From contig JAGQYM010000048.1 in assembly GCA_020436085.1 (NCBI GenBank), positions 1 to 32,463 on the forward strand: a DNA stretch of 32,463 bases, written 5' to 3'. The notes under the pieces are model-generated. The model was given only the letters and a program-made list of their open reading frames with translations. It made no database searches and was not told where the DNA came from. Positions 23,623 to 32,040 of the stretch are shown here, in pieces (positions within the stretch are counted from its first letter, which is position 1; each line of letters opens with the position of its first letter). A program made the translations under genes and the position numbers. This stretch comes from Cyclobacteriaceae bacterium (GTDB taxonomy: Bacteria; Bacteroidota; Bacteroidia; Cytophagales; Cyclobacteriaceae).

Positions 23623-25359
23623 CTAGATGATCAATCTTACACCACCCAACTCTGAAATACGGTATGGAAAGCGATCACCGGGGGAGCCGATGAACATAAA
23701 GTTTTTAGGAATACTCCACTCTTTGGAAAGCTTGTCAATTAATTCAGGACCAAAAACTCCAGTCTCTGTAAGAAAGACGATTTTGATATCAGGGTAGGCA
23801 CGATCGAGCACATTCAAGTCTCTCACAAATTCTTCGGGCACTGATTGGCCATCTTTTAGAACGGTTACGATCCTCAGCCTGTTAGTTAACTCATTTTCCT
23901 GCACATAGATCATTACTCTGTTGAGTGTAGCGATATCATCCCCTTTCGTAAAGAAGACGAACTGCTGCTCGCTGGTTTTGCGCATCAACCTGGTCAACCG
24001 AAGCTGGCTAAGCAAAGCAATTCTTCGAATATTTTCAGAGGCAGATTTCAGCACCATCAATCCTAACTCGAAGATTGAAAGTCGGTTGAGCAACGCATAG
24101 ATCACAAGTATGGCAGGCACAAAATATTGTAAAAAGACAACCAGATACTCCGGGTGAATTTTAATGTTTCCATATAACGCGATCACCACACCGAGCAGTG
24201 CAATAAACACTGTAATTGCTGCGGCATATTCCGGCCGGGGAAGCTTAGCGCGCTTCACTTTAAGTAAAAGGTTGCCGATTGCGAAATAGGCCATCACTGC
24301 CAGAAAAGAAATGGTGTAAACACCAGCAAGCGGCTCTAGTTGGCCTTTAGTGATCACGAGTATTGAAAAACACAAGACGAAAAACCCGATGAGAATGCGG
24401 TAGTTGGCTTGCCTCTTATTCTCCTTCAGAAAGAACTGTGGCAAGATTCTGTCAAGTGCCATTCGCTTCATCAATCCGCTCACACCAACAAAAGATGTCA
24501 GCACGGCTCCGCTTAATACTAACACTGCATCTATCGATATAATGTATGACAGCCACCTTCCTCCCGCTACTTCACCCATGTGTGATAGCAGCGTTTCCTT
24601 GTGCTCTCCCACTTCAACAAGTGGCATGGCCGCTATCGCAAGGAATGCTATCAATGGGTTGAACACACTGACAACAGTCCACATGTTGCGAAGTGTCTTT
24701 CGAAATACACCTGGCGCTTGTTCCTCAACAAAGTTGGCAGAACTTTCAAATCCGCTGATCCCCAGCATAGCAGCACTAAATCCAAAGAACAAAGCGCTTC
24801 TTATACTTCCCTCTAATGGAGTTTGAAAATTGATGGTCAAAGTATCGATACCTTGCGTGATCAAAAACCAAACAACAACAGCAACGAGTAAAGTAAGTGT
24901 GGCAAGATGCGTGATAAAGATCACCACAGCCGCCTTCGCTGATTCTGATATCCCAAGAATAGTAAGTGTCATAAAGATCGCCAGCACAGCAACTGTTGCT
25001 GGCAGAACCGGAATCATGGTAGCCAGACCGTGTAAATAATGCATTGCTTCACTAGCAGAGAGCACTGCTGTGGCCATATACGACAGAATAGTTAGCGTGG
25101 CGGCAAGTGAAGCATTTGATTTTGTAGTTGTATTGAGCAGGACATTGTACGCACCACCATTTAAGGGCAGGGCGCCCACTACCTCACCATATATTCGTCT
25201 GAAGAGAAATAGAATGCCCGCAACTATGAGCAAAGATATCCATGCAAACTGCCCGGCATATAAAATTGCCAAGGCTGACACGTACAAAACGCTGGAGGAA
25301 ATATCGTTGCCGCAAATGGCGGTGGCCTCGAGTTCACTAAGTTTTTTGGCTGCCTTCAA
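23623..25359 (-). CDS. APC-family amino acid/polyamine permease with C-terminal soluble domain
   Basis: The 578-residue protein has about 12 membrane helices over residues 15-440. The unwound first helix is typical of the APC superfamily (LEATAICGNDISSSVLYVSAL), and YGEVVGALPLNGGAYNVLLN matches the conserved second-helix region. Residues 450-578 are soluble (FVFFTKGDDIATLNRVMIYV, IKIVFLTETGVFGPELIDKL) and look like a small alpha/beta regulatory domain. The start is a TTG at 25359, because a TAA lies two codons upstream and no ATG or GTG follows in the conserved N-terminus. The substrate is unknown. A -7-like TACCTTCC on the minus strand lies within the 67-base gap upstream. Confidence 0.85.
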   Translation of the reverse strand: MKAAKKLSELEATAICGNDISSSVLYVSALAILYAGQFAWISLLIVAGILFLFRRIYGEVVGALPLNGGAYNVLLNTTTKSNASLAATLTILSYMATAVLSASEAMHYLHGLATMIPVLPATVAVLAIFMTLTILGISESAKAAVVIFITHLATLTLLVAVVVWFLITQGIDTLTINFQTPLEGSIRSALFFGFSAAMLGISGFESSANFVEEQAPGVFRKTLRNMWTVVSVFNPLIAFLAIAAMPLVEVGEHKETLLSHMGEVAGGRWLSYIISIDAVLVLSGAVLTSFVGVSGLMKRMALDRILPQFFLKENKRQANYRILIGFFVLCFSILVITKGQLEPLAGVYTISFLAVMAYFAIGNLLLKVKRAKLPRPEYAAAITVFIALLGVVIALYGNIKIHPEYLVVFLQYFVPAILVIYALLNRLSIFELGLMVLKSASENIRRIALLSQLRLTRLMRKTSEQQFVFFTKGDDIATLNRVMIYVQENELTNRLRIVTVLKDGQSVPEEFVRDLNVLDRAYPDIKIVFLTETGVFGPELIDKLSKEWSIPKNFMFIGSPGDRFPYRISELGGVRLII

Positions 25360-25426
25360 AGCTTATTATGCAATCGAATTATCGGAAGGTAACTCTATTT
25401 TCACTTACCTAACAAGAATAATCGAG

Positions 25427-26473
25427 TTATGTTATCCAATGTAATGTCTGCGGTTGCAGAGGATTAACAAAAGGTGATTTTTCTTCTACCGATTTATGCC
25501 AGCTTTTTTTCAATTCATAATACCACTTCGCTTGTTGGTCAGGATCACCTACGAGCATCAACGTAGGATTGGTATCAAGTCCTTCGCGCAATTTTTGGAA
25601 AACCCCGAGATCTTGTCCAATGAAAGTCCGACCTAAACCTCGCAATGGCGTCCATAAAAATTTAGCAAGGCCTATGGTCGTATAAAAAATATGATTAAGC
25701 TCTGTCTCGTTTTCGTTGAGAGGCGTAAGCGTTGTGATTGAAATGATCTCATTCTTGCCGACCTGAATGTGTTCTAATCGATTTCCAGGAAGTTGAAAAT
25801 TAATTTCGGTACTGGTTCCTCCCTTGAGTACCGAATAGCCCTTCGAATTGGAAGATGGCTTATGACGAGCCATCTTGAAACCGAGTTCATCGGGAACAAA
25901 ATGTTTTTCTTTTCTCTTCAGATTTTTACTTGATCTCCAAAACCAAGATTGATGAACGAAGGTAACGTGTGCCGGATCAATTAACCCAATGACCGAGTGG
26001 TCAATATTGGTTGGCATTGTAACGGTTTCCACGTGAAGGAATTTTTCACTGGAATCGAGAAGCAGGTTGGGCAATCGCTCATCTGCACCTTCAAGTTTTA
26101 GCTTGTTTTGAGGAATATAAACCCAGATGGTTCCGCTTATCTCCCGACAGGGATATTCATACACTTTAATCTTATTCACATCCAGCTTATCATCAGCCAA
26201 AGCGGGAATTCCGGTACATGTTCCTGAACAATTAAATTTCCATCCGTGATAACAGCATTGAATAGTGGTGCCATCAAACCAGCCAGCTGTCAATGGAACG
26301 CCACGATGAGGGCAATTATCTTTCAAGGCAAATGGTTTCCCCTGTGCATCGCGTCCAAAAGCAATTCGCTCACCGAGTATCTCCTTTTGAACTAGTTTGC
26401 CTTTTTTAAGTTTCGATCCGTGAAAAGCAAAGTACCACAGGTTCTTAAGGAAAAGAGGCTGATCTGAAGCCAT
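25427..26473 (-). CDS. Rieske non-heme iron oxygenase
   Basis: It is a 348-residue oxygenase alpha subunit of the VanA / pheophorbide a oxygenase kind. The Rieske cluster ligands are Cys54 and His56 in NCPHRGVPL and Cys73 and His76 in CCYHGWKF. The mononuclear iron ligands His169 and His174 lie in DPAHVTFVH, after Asp166, which usually bridges the two centres. A third Asp ligand probably lies in GQDLGVFQKL near residue 300. Such enzymes hydroxylate or demethylate aromatic or cyclic substrates and need a reductase, which is not in the window. It sits between DUF3817 and the APC permease with gaps of 85 and 67 bases. The substrate is unknown. Confidence 0.88.
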   Translation of the reverse strand: MASDQPLFLKNLWYFAFHGSKLKKGKLVQKEILGERIAFGRDAQGKPFALKDNCPHRGVPLTAGWFDGTTIQCCYHGWKFNCSGTCTGIPALADDKLDVNKIKVYEYPCREISGTIWVYIPQNKLKLEGADERLPNLLLDSSEKFLHVETVTMPTNIDHSVIGLIDPAHVTFVHQSWFWRSSKNLKRKEKHFVPDELGFKMARHKPSSNSKGYSVLKGGTSTEINFQLPGNRLEHIQVGKNEIISITTLTPLNENETELNHIFYTTIGLAKFLWTPLRGLGRTFIGQDLGVFQKLREGLDTNPTLMLVGDPDQQAKWYYELKKSWHKSVEEKSPFVNPLQPQTLHWIT

Positions 26474-26558
26474 GAAAAATGGTTTGTTGGAATAGCAAGG
26501 ATAAAAAAAAACAGCCGACTTAGGAAATGATTTGGATCATGTCGCAATCGAGTCTTCC

Positions 26559-26846
26559 CTATTTGTATCGCGAAAAAATGCGTCTGTCAGCAACGAACGT
26601 TCCGAAAGGAAGTATCGAAGCGATGAGCGACCAAAAAATATTGGCGTAACCCCATTTCAAACCGAAACCAACCAAAAGCACCCAGAAGCAATAAGCGATG
26701 AACAATATCCCATGAGCCATGCCTACGAAGAAAGTCGGTTCTGGGATATCCATCACGTATTTCAATGGCATGCACACTCCTAGTAAGAGCAGATAACTTA
26801 TGCCTTCTGCTATGCCCCATAACCTCAACAATTTCAGATGATCCAT
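26559..26846 (-). CDS. DUF3817 family membrane protein
   Basis: This 95-residue protein has three membrane segments: about 12-29, 41-62 and 67-86. The start LRLWGIAEGISYLLLLGVCMPLKYVMDIPE and the middle VGMAHGILFIAYCFWVLL match the DUF3817 family, short integral membrane proteins of unknown function found across bacteria. A good promoter match lies directly upstream on the minus strand. It is followed after 85 bases by the Rieske oxygenase gene in the same direction, with a run of nine A in between but no hairpin, so joint transcription is possible. Confidence 0.82.
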   Translation of the reverse strand: MDHLKLLRLWGIAEGISYLLLLGVCMPLKYVMDIPEPTFFVGMAHGILFIAYCFWVLLVGFGLKWGYANIFWSLIASILPFGTFVADRRIFSRYK

Positions 26847-26863
26847 TTTTTCTATTTAACTCG

Positions 26864-26894
26864 CGAAAATATCATCAGGGCATACAACCACCAA
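26864..26894 (-). promoter_or_regulatory. Candidate promoter for the DUF3817 gene
   Basis: On the minus strand, TTG (26892-26894) is followed after 20 bases by TATTTTCG (26864-26871), one mismatch from TAnnTTTG. The ATG at 26846 is 17 bases further on. Spacing and sequence fit the Bacteroidota pattern well. Confidence 0.45.
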
Positions 26895-26994
26895 TACAAT
26901 TCGGGATTGAAAATACCGCTCATCTAATAATAGTCTCCACACAAAAGCTTCACACTACATTTGAGCTTTTTTACGAAACTATGGCGGTATTTTT

Positions 26995-29421
26995 GTGTTT
27001 AACTCAACTAAAGCTCCTAAACTGAAAACCGTTTTCCTCACCATATTATTATTAGGTATCGTCTGCCTGTGTGCGCAAGGACAAAGTGCCTACCGCGTTG
27101 ATGGTACAGTCATGGATAGTGAAACCAACTCACCGCTTGAGTTCGCTAATGCCAGTATACTTACCCCGTCCGACAGTTCACTTGTGGCAGGGTCCACATC
27201 TGACGCAAATGGAGCCTTCAGTATTGCAGCAAATCCAGGCACCTATATTTTAAAAGTTCAATTCATCTCATATGCACCCCGATTCAGAAGAATTACATTA
27301 TCGGAAAGCAACCCTGTAGTCAACGTTGGCCCGGTTACTCTTTCACCAGACTCTGAAATCCTGTCCGAAGTGGTCGTGACTGGGCAAAAAGATCAGATGC
27401 AATTGGAACTTGACAAGAGAATCTTCAATGTCTCCGCCAACCTACAAAACGTGGCCTCAAATGCGTCAGAGATTTTGGACAACCTTCCATCTGTATCAGT
27501 GGATGTAGAGGGAAATGTAAGCCTTCGTGGAAATTCAAATGTTAGAATTCTTGTTAATGGTAAGCCCTCTGGACTTGTCGGGATTAGTAGTCCAGATGCA
27601 CTGCGTCAGCTACAGGGTGATATGATAGAGAGAATAGAGATTATCACAAACCCCTCCGCTCGATATGATGCTGAAGGGTCGGCAGGCATCATCAACATTA
27701 TATTAAAGAAAGAACGTGAGCATGGTTTGAATGGATCATTTGTACTCAACACCGGATACCCACAGAACTTTGGATTTTCAACCAACCTCAACTACAGAAA
27801 AGGTCGTTTCAATGTGTTCGGTAGTTACGGCATTAATTATCGCGAAAACCCTGGAGGTGGATTTAACGACCGGATTTCACGCGACACACTTTTTACATTT
27901 ATCGAAAACGATCGGTTAAGAACAGGCACCTCTTATAACTACCGCTTTGGAACTGACTTCACGATCAATGACAAGAACATGATCACCTTCTCGGTGATGT
28001 CGAGAATCTCCGATGAGGACAACTTTACAGATATCACCTACTTTGACCGAACCGCCTCACGTGGGTTGATCAACAATACCCTTCGAAAAGAATCACAAGA
28101 AGAAGCTGATAACAATCTGGAGTATCAAGTAAACTACAAAAGGGATTTTAAAGGAAACGGCCACGAGCTAACAGCACAATTTCAATATCGGGACAATTCA
28201 GAAAGTCAGCTCTCCGCAATCGACTCGGCAAACTTGCTGTTAGATTCACCTTTAGAACTCTACCAACGGTCCTCAACTGAAGAACTCGATCGTAACGTTC
28301 TGATGCAGGTGGATTACGTCTACCCATTTAAGAAAGGACAAAAATTTGAAGCAGGGTATCGTGGAACCCTTCGTGAAATTGCAAATGACTACATAGTGGA
28401 ACAAGTTGACGGTGCTGGGAATTTCTTTCCGTTAGTAAATTTCTCTAACAAGTTTACCTATAACGAAGATGTGCATGCTCTCTACTCCATCTATGAGAAT
28501 AAAATGGTAAAGTGGGGATACCAGGTAGGACTAAGAGTCGAGCAAACAAACATCACCACCTTTCAGCGCGAAACGAATGATACGAATCACAAAGACTATC
28601 TAAATGCGTTTCCCAGCGCTTTCATCACTTACAATCTTGACAATATGCGGACACTACAAGCAAGCTACAGTCGCAGATTGTCCAGGCCTCGCTTTTGGTT
28701 TTTGAATCCATTCTCATCTTACAGTGATCCACGCAGCATCAGAACTGGTAACACTGATCTCAACCCTGAATACACCGACTCATACGAACTGGGCCTACTA
28801 AATAACTTGAAGAAATCATCCTTCTACCTGGGCGGCTATTATCGATACTCCACAGGCGTTATCGATCGTATCCAAACTTCTGTGGACGGAATTAACACAG
28901 TATCTACTCCACGTAATATCGGAATAGAAAATGCATATGGCATCGAAGCAAACTTTACCACCGACCCAACGGACTGGTTGAACCTCAATGGAAATGCAAA
29001 TTTTTATCGAGCTGTTACCAAAGGACGTTACAACGATATTGTTCTCGATCGCGACACCTACACTGCCAGGTTCAGACTGAATAGCAAAATCAAAATTAAG
29101 AAAGTAGATTTTCAGATTAGTGGAAATTACATGGCTCCAGAAAAACAAACACAGGGCACGCGCAAAAGCCTGTACTACATGGATCTTGGTGCTAACAAAG
29201 ACGTATTGAAAGGAAAAGGAACAATCAATCTGAGTGTGCGCGACCTGTTCAACTCCAGAAAATATCGTGGCACCACTATCACAAACAACTTTACCGAGTC
29301 CAGTAAATTTCAGTGGCGGTCACGCCAGATAAGATTAAGCTTCTCTTATCGCCTCAACCAAAAGAAGAAACGCGAGCGCGGTGGTCAGCGCGAAGATGAC
29401 TTTGACGAGGAGGAGTTCTAA
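26995..29421 (+). CDS. TonB-dependent receptor-like outer membrane beta-barrel protein
   Basis: The 808-residue protein starts with a signal peptide (LKTVFLTILLLGIVCLCAQGQ). A carboxypeptidase-regulatory-like domain follows at about 33-115 (VDGTVMDSETNSPLEFANASIL, DANGAFSIAANPGTYILKVQ). A plug domain lies at about 120-225 (ASEILDNLPSVSVDVEGNVSLRGNSNVRILVNGKPSGL) and the rest is a beta-barrel of the OMP_b-brl_3 kind. After the last strand comes a charged tail rich in Lys, Arg and Glu (residues 790-808). The start is uncertain: GTG at 26995 is the only standard start codon in frame, yet CTG at 27022 would begin the signal peptide more neatly. No SusD partner is adjacent. The ligand is unknown. 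Confidence 0.85.
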   Translation: MFNSTKAPKLKTVFLTILLLGIVCLCAQGQSAYRVDGTVMDSETNSPLEFANASILTPSDSSLVAGSTSDANGAFSIAANPGTYILKVQFISYAPRFRRITLSESNPVVNVGPVTLSPDSEILSEVVVTGQKDQMQLELDKRIFNVSANLQNVASNASEILDNLPSVSVDVEGNVSLRGNSNVRILVNGKPSGLVGISSPDALRQLQGDMIERIEIITNPSARYDAEGSAGIINIILKKEREHGLNGSFVLNTGYPQNFGFSTNLNYRKGRFNVFGSYGINYRENPGGGFNDRISRDTLFTFIENDRLRTGTSYNYRFGTDFTINDKNMITFSVMSRISDEDNFTDITYFDRTASRGLINNTLRKESQEEADNNLEYQVNYKRDFKGNGHELTAQFQYRDNSESQLSAIDSANLLLDSPLELYQRSSTEELDRNVLMQVDYVYPFKKGQKFEAGYRGTLREIANDYIVEQVDGAGNFFPLVNFSNKFTYNEDVHALYSIYENKMVKWGYQVGLRVEQTNITTFQRETNDTNHKDYLNAFPSAFITYNLDNMRTLQASYSRRLSRPRFWFLNPFSSYSDPRSIRTGNTDLNPEYTDSYELGLLNNLKKSSFYLGGYYRYSTGVIDRIQTSVDGINTVSTPRNIGIENAYGIEANFTTDPTDWLNLNGNANFYRAVTKGRYNDIVLDRDTYTARFRLNSKIKIKKVDFQISGNYMAPEKQTQGTRKSLYYMDLGANKDVLKGKGTINLSVRDLFNSRKYRGTTITNNFTESSKFQWRSRQIRLSFSYRLNQKKKRERGGQREDDFDEEEF

Positions 29422-29424
29422 AGG

Positions 29425-30447
29425 TTAGTGGCTCTCTTCTGCCGCTGCACATTTTGAAGCTTGATAACAATACTTCTCACCTTCTAATGGAATTTTTCCC
29501 GTCTTATCCAGAATACCGTCCATTCTTAAGGTAGCAATGGCGGGCTCACCATCCACAAAATTTACAAGAGTGATATGATCGAAAGCATTTTCATCCTTTG
29601 GGTTCTGGCCTCCGCTGGTAGTCCCAAGAACCATGTAGTCATGCCCTTCTTTTACTCTGTGAGAATAGCTGTGGAAATGTCCATTGATGACCGTGAAGTT
29701 TTTGCCAGCCAAAGCCGTCTCCACTCTGGATAAATTGCCCGCAGCCTCTCTTTGCCAAACAGGCTTGTGCATTAAAATAAAAGTCCACTTAACATTTGAG
29801 TTTTCTTTGATCACCTTCTCGAAATAAGCCGACTGCTCATCTCCAATCTCTCCAGAAACTCTCTCGGTCATCTTAAAGTACTCCATATCTTGAGCTAATT
29901 CCGGATGATCTCCATCTAACACCTTAATTGCCTCTGCCCTCGCTTTATAAATTTCTTGCATACGCTGTTCACTATAATCTTCTGAATCCATCATTAGAAA
30001 CAACACATTATTATAGATGAAGTGATAGTATCTCCTGCCGTAACGATCCATCCAAAACTGTCGCATTGTAGTGTTTGTGAGATCGTGATTACCTCCCACA
30101 TGAAAAAATGGCGCCTTTGCTTTCGCAACACGGGTGTCGAAATGATCAAATTGTTTTGTCAATTCATTTACATCTTCGGTACCTCCGTCAATAAGATCAC
30201 CGATACTTAGAATAAATTCAGGGCGAAGCAAATTGATTTGCTCTACCGCGACTTCAAATACACCTTCCCTTTCACCACTATAGAGATCGGAGATAATGGC
30301 AAATGTAAAATCCCCATCAACTTTTCCAGCAGGTTCATAAGACCATGGCGTTGGCCCCTGTGAAATGTCATGAACGAAGGGTGCTGGCTTCTTGGGATTG
30401 CAATTAGCCAGAAGAATAACGACAGTCAAAAGTGATATGTATCGCAT
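29425..30447 (-). CDS. Calcineurin-like metallophosphoesterase, lipoprotein
   Basis: The 340-residue protein has a lipobox LLANC with Cys16, so it is anchored in a membrane outside the cytoplasm. Four of the five metallophosphoesterase motifs are normal: GDLID (Asp84), GNHD (Asn120-His121), a His in MHKPVW, and GHFHSYSH. The first motif, normally D-x-H, is Asp54-Leu-Tyr56 (ISDLYSGE). A related Bacteroidota group that I recall has a similar change (SDRTGG), so this is probably a subfamily trait that alters one metal site. Activity on a phosphoester is likely but the substrate is unknown. It converges with the receptor gene, with 3 bases between the stops. Confidence 0.85.
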   Translation of the reverse strand: MRYISLLTVVILLANCNPKKPAPFVHDISQGPTPWSYEPAGKVDGDFTFAIISDLYSGEREGVFEVAVEQINLLRPEFILSIGDLIDGGTEDVNELTKQFDHFDTRVAKAKAPFFHVGGNHDLTNTTMRQFWMDRYGRRYYHFIYNNVLFLMMDSEDYSEQRMQEIYKARAEAIKVLDGDHPELAQDMEYFKMTERVSGEIGDEQSAYFEKVIKENSNVKWTFILMHKPVWQREAAGNLSRVETALAGKNFTVINGHFHSYSHRVKEGHDYMVLGTTSGGQNPKDENAFDHITLVNFVDGEPAIATLRMDGILDKTGKIPLEGEKYCYQASKCAAAEESH

Positions 30448-30595
30448 AGGAAATTATTTGGAGTTTGAAAGTAACGAATTGACTCATACGACCGATTACC
30501 TTTCACGGAATTGAATCTGCGACCGTTTAATCAAAATCACCACTCATATCGAAATCAGTATGAATTAGCTACCTTCGAGTCTTAATCTCCGGCAA

Positions 30596-31033
30596 ATGCA
30601 AATCAGTTTCCTCTTAACGAAGTACATTCACTTCATCTCCATTTTTGGTATGATCGCTTGCCTGACTAGCGAACTTATACTTGTGAAATCCACCATGACT
30701 CGCTCTGCATTAAAGTCTGTTGGCCGGATTGATGGTCTTTACGGCTTGACTGCTATGCTGGCCGTTGGAGCAGGGTTGACACTTTGGTTTGGAGTTGGAA
30801 AGGGATTTGATTTCTATAACCACGGGGTTATGCATCTGAAAGTGACGTTAGTTATTGTTGTTGGTCTCATCTCGATCGTACCGACAGTATTCTTTATCAG
30901 GAATGGAAAAGGTGATCCGAACGAAAATATTGCCGTGCCTTCCAAAATCAGAAAACTGATCGTCACTCAACTTTTTATTCTTGCTTGTATACCCTTGATG
31001 GGGACAATGATCGCCTACGGCATCAAACTCTAG
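30596..31033 (+). CDS. DUF2214 family membrane protein
   Basis: The 145-residue protein has four membrane segments, at about 8-30, 50-70, 80-103 and 120-142. Its pattern (FLLTKYIHFISIFGMIACLTSEL, then GLTAMLAVGAGLTLWFGVGKGFDFYNHG and MHLKVTLVIVVGLISI) matches DUF2214, integral membrane proteins of unknown function. The His in KYIHF and that in MHLKV are positions that could in principle bind a cofactor, but nothing is known. A weak -7-like TACCTTCG lies at 30570-30577. It is divergent from the phosphoesterase gene with 148 bases between them. Confidence 0.75.
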   Translation: MQISFLLTKYIHFISIFGMIACLTSELILVKSTMTRSALKSVGRIDGLYGLTAMLAVGAGLTLWFGVGKGFDFYNHGVMHLKVTLVIVVGLISIVPTVFFIRNGKGDPNENIAVPSKIRKLIVTQLFILACIPLMGTMIAYGIKL

Positions 31034-31089
31034 CTCTATCTATGTCCACTGACCAAAGTCATTGATTTAACCATAGTGTTCATCTGATA

Positions 31090-31109
31090 TTTGATTATGG
31101 TCAATCAAA
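31090..31109. repeat. Short inverted repeat just before the gene at 31111
   Basis: TTTGATT at 31090-31096 and AATCAAA at 31103-31109 form a perfect 7-base inverted repeat around 6 bases and end one base before the ATG. It could be an operator or a hairpin that masks the start. The arms are short and AT-rich, so chance is possible. Confidence 0.25.
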
Positions 31110-31110
31110 A

Positions 31111-31593
31111 ATGAAACACCTGGAGGTCTATCTCATTCCTTACGTTGTCTCCAATGCAGTCGCCTTATTCATGCTTTGGTCTGCCTGGAAGAAGCCAGTG
31201 TTAGCTCGCCTTCTATTCTTTATTCTGTTCTTCTGGGCATTCATAATGAACCTTACCACTGCACTCACCAACCCAAACGACTACCTGAACTATAGTGAGA
31301 TGGCGGTAGCTTGGTACAAGTCTTTTATTGATGGATGGTTCAAAGATCATATTACAATTGTGGTCGTGGCCATTGCCATCGGTCAGGCACTGATAGCCAT
31401 CGGAATTATATTAAACGGCACGCTGGTTCGTCTGGCAGCTATCGGTGCAATTCTGTTCCTGATTGGCATCGCCCCACTTGGAGTTGGGTCTGCTTTTCCA
31501 TTTTCAATTACCGCTTCTGTCGCTGCGTGGTTGATTATCAGGCGCAAGAATCTGGAATACCTGTGGAAGTTCTGGCAGCCAAAATCCACTTAG
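31111..31593 (+). CDS. Hypothetical integral membrane protein
   Basis: I do not recognise the family of this 160-residue protein. It has four hydrophobic segments at about 8-25, 31-50, 82-102 and 108-142 (the last long enough for two short helices), and a central soluble loop with aromatic residues (NPNDYLNYSEMAVAWYKSFIDGWF). The C-terminus is basic (RRKNLEYLWKFWQPK), so it probably faces the cytoplasm. It follows the DUF2214 gene by 77 bases in the same direction and may be co-transcribed. A short inverted repeat ends just before the ATG. Confidence 0.65.
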   Translation: MKHLEVYLIPYVVSNAVALFMLWSAWKKPVLARLLFFILFFWAFIMNLTTALTNPNDYLNYSEMAVAWYKSFIDGWFKDHITIVVVAIAIGQALIAIGIILNGTLVRLAAIGAILFLIGIAPLGVGSAFPFSITASVAAWLIIRRKNLEYLWKFWQPKST

Positions 31594-31675
31594 TCGTATT
31601 TCACCCTTACGATTGACGCATTCCCACCATCCGTGGTGTCTACTTTTTTACCACATTTACTTAATTTATCAGGCT

Positions 31676-32038
31676 ATGCAGAAGATTAAAGTTGAAAACA
31701 TAGATGACTATATCCTCCAGTTCCCCAAGGAGGTTCAAAAGTTGTTGAAGCAAATAAGATCAACTATAAAAAAAGCAGCACCGAAGGCCGAGGAAGCTAT
31801 GAAGTATGGCATTCCAACTTTTGTGCTAAACGGAAACCTCGTTCACTTTGCAGCGTACAAAAGCCACATTGGATTTTATCCTGCTCCCTCCGGACTGCTA
31901 GCTTTTAAAAAAGAGATAGCTAAATTCAAATCCAGCAAAGGCGCGGTGCAATTTCCCATTGCCGAATCCTTGCCGCTCGACTTAGTCACAAGGATTGTCA
32001 AGTTTCGTGTTGGCGAAAATTCAGCTAAAGGCAAATAG
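31676..32038 (+). CDS. DUF1801 / YdhG-like protein
   Basis: The 120-residue soluble protein matches DUF1801 (YdhG/frataxin-like fold): VENIDDYILQFPKEVQKLLKQIRSTIKKAAPKAEEAMKYGIPTF at the front is the hallmark, followed by VHFAAYKSHIGFYPAPSGL and a final KFRVGENS. In Bacillus, related proteins act as iron chaperones, but most members are uncharacterised. The frame opens at 31613; the ATG at 31676 gives MQKIKVENIDDYI, the normal family start. It is convergent with the permease fragment, 2 bases between the stops. Confidence 0.88.
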   Translation: MQKIKVENIDDYILQFPKEVQKLLKQIRSTIKKAAPKAEEAMKYGIPTFVLNGNLVHFAAYKSHIGFYPAPSGLLAFKKEIAKFKSSKGAVQFPIAESLPLDLVTRIVKFRVGENSAKGK

Positions 32039-32040
32039 TC

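Noticed and set aside
24404-24826. 140-codon open frame on the plus strand inside the APC permease gene
   Set aside because: It is the antisense shadow of a clear membrane transporter, rich in Ser, Asn and Thr, with no recognisable domain.
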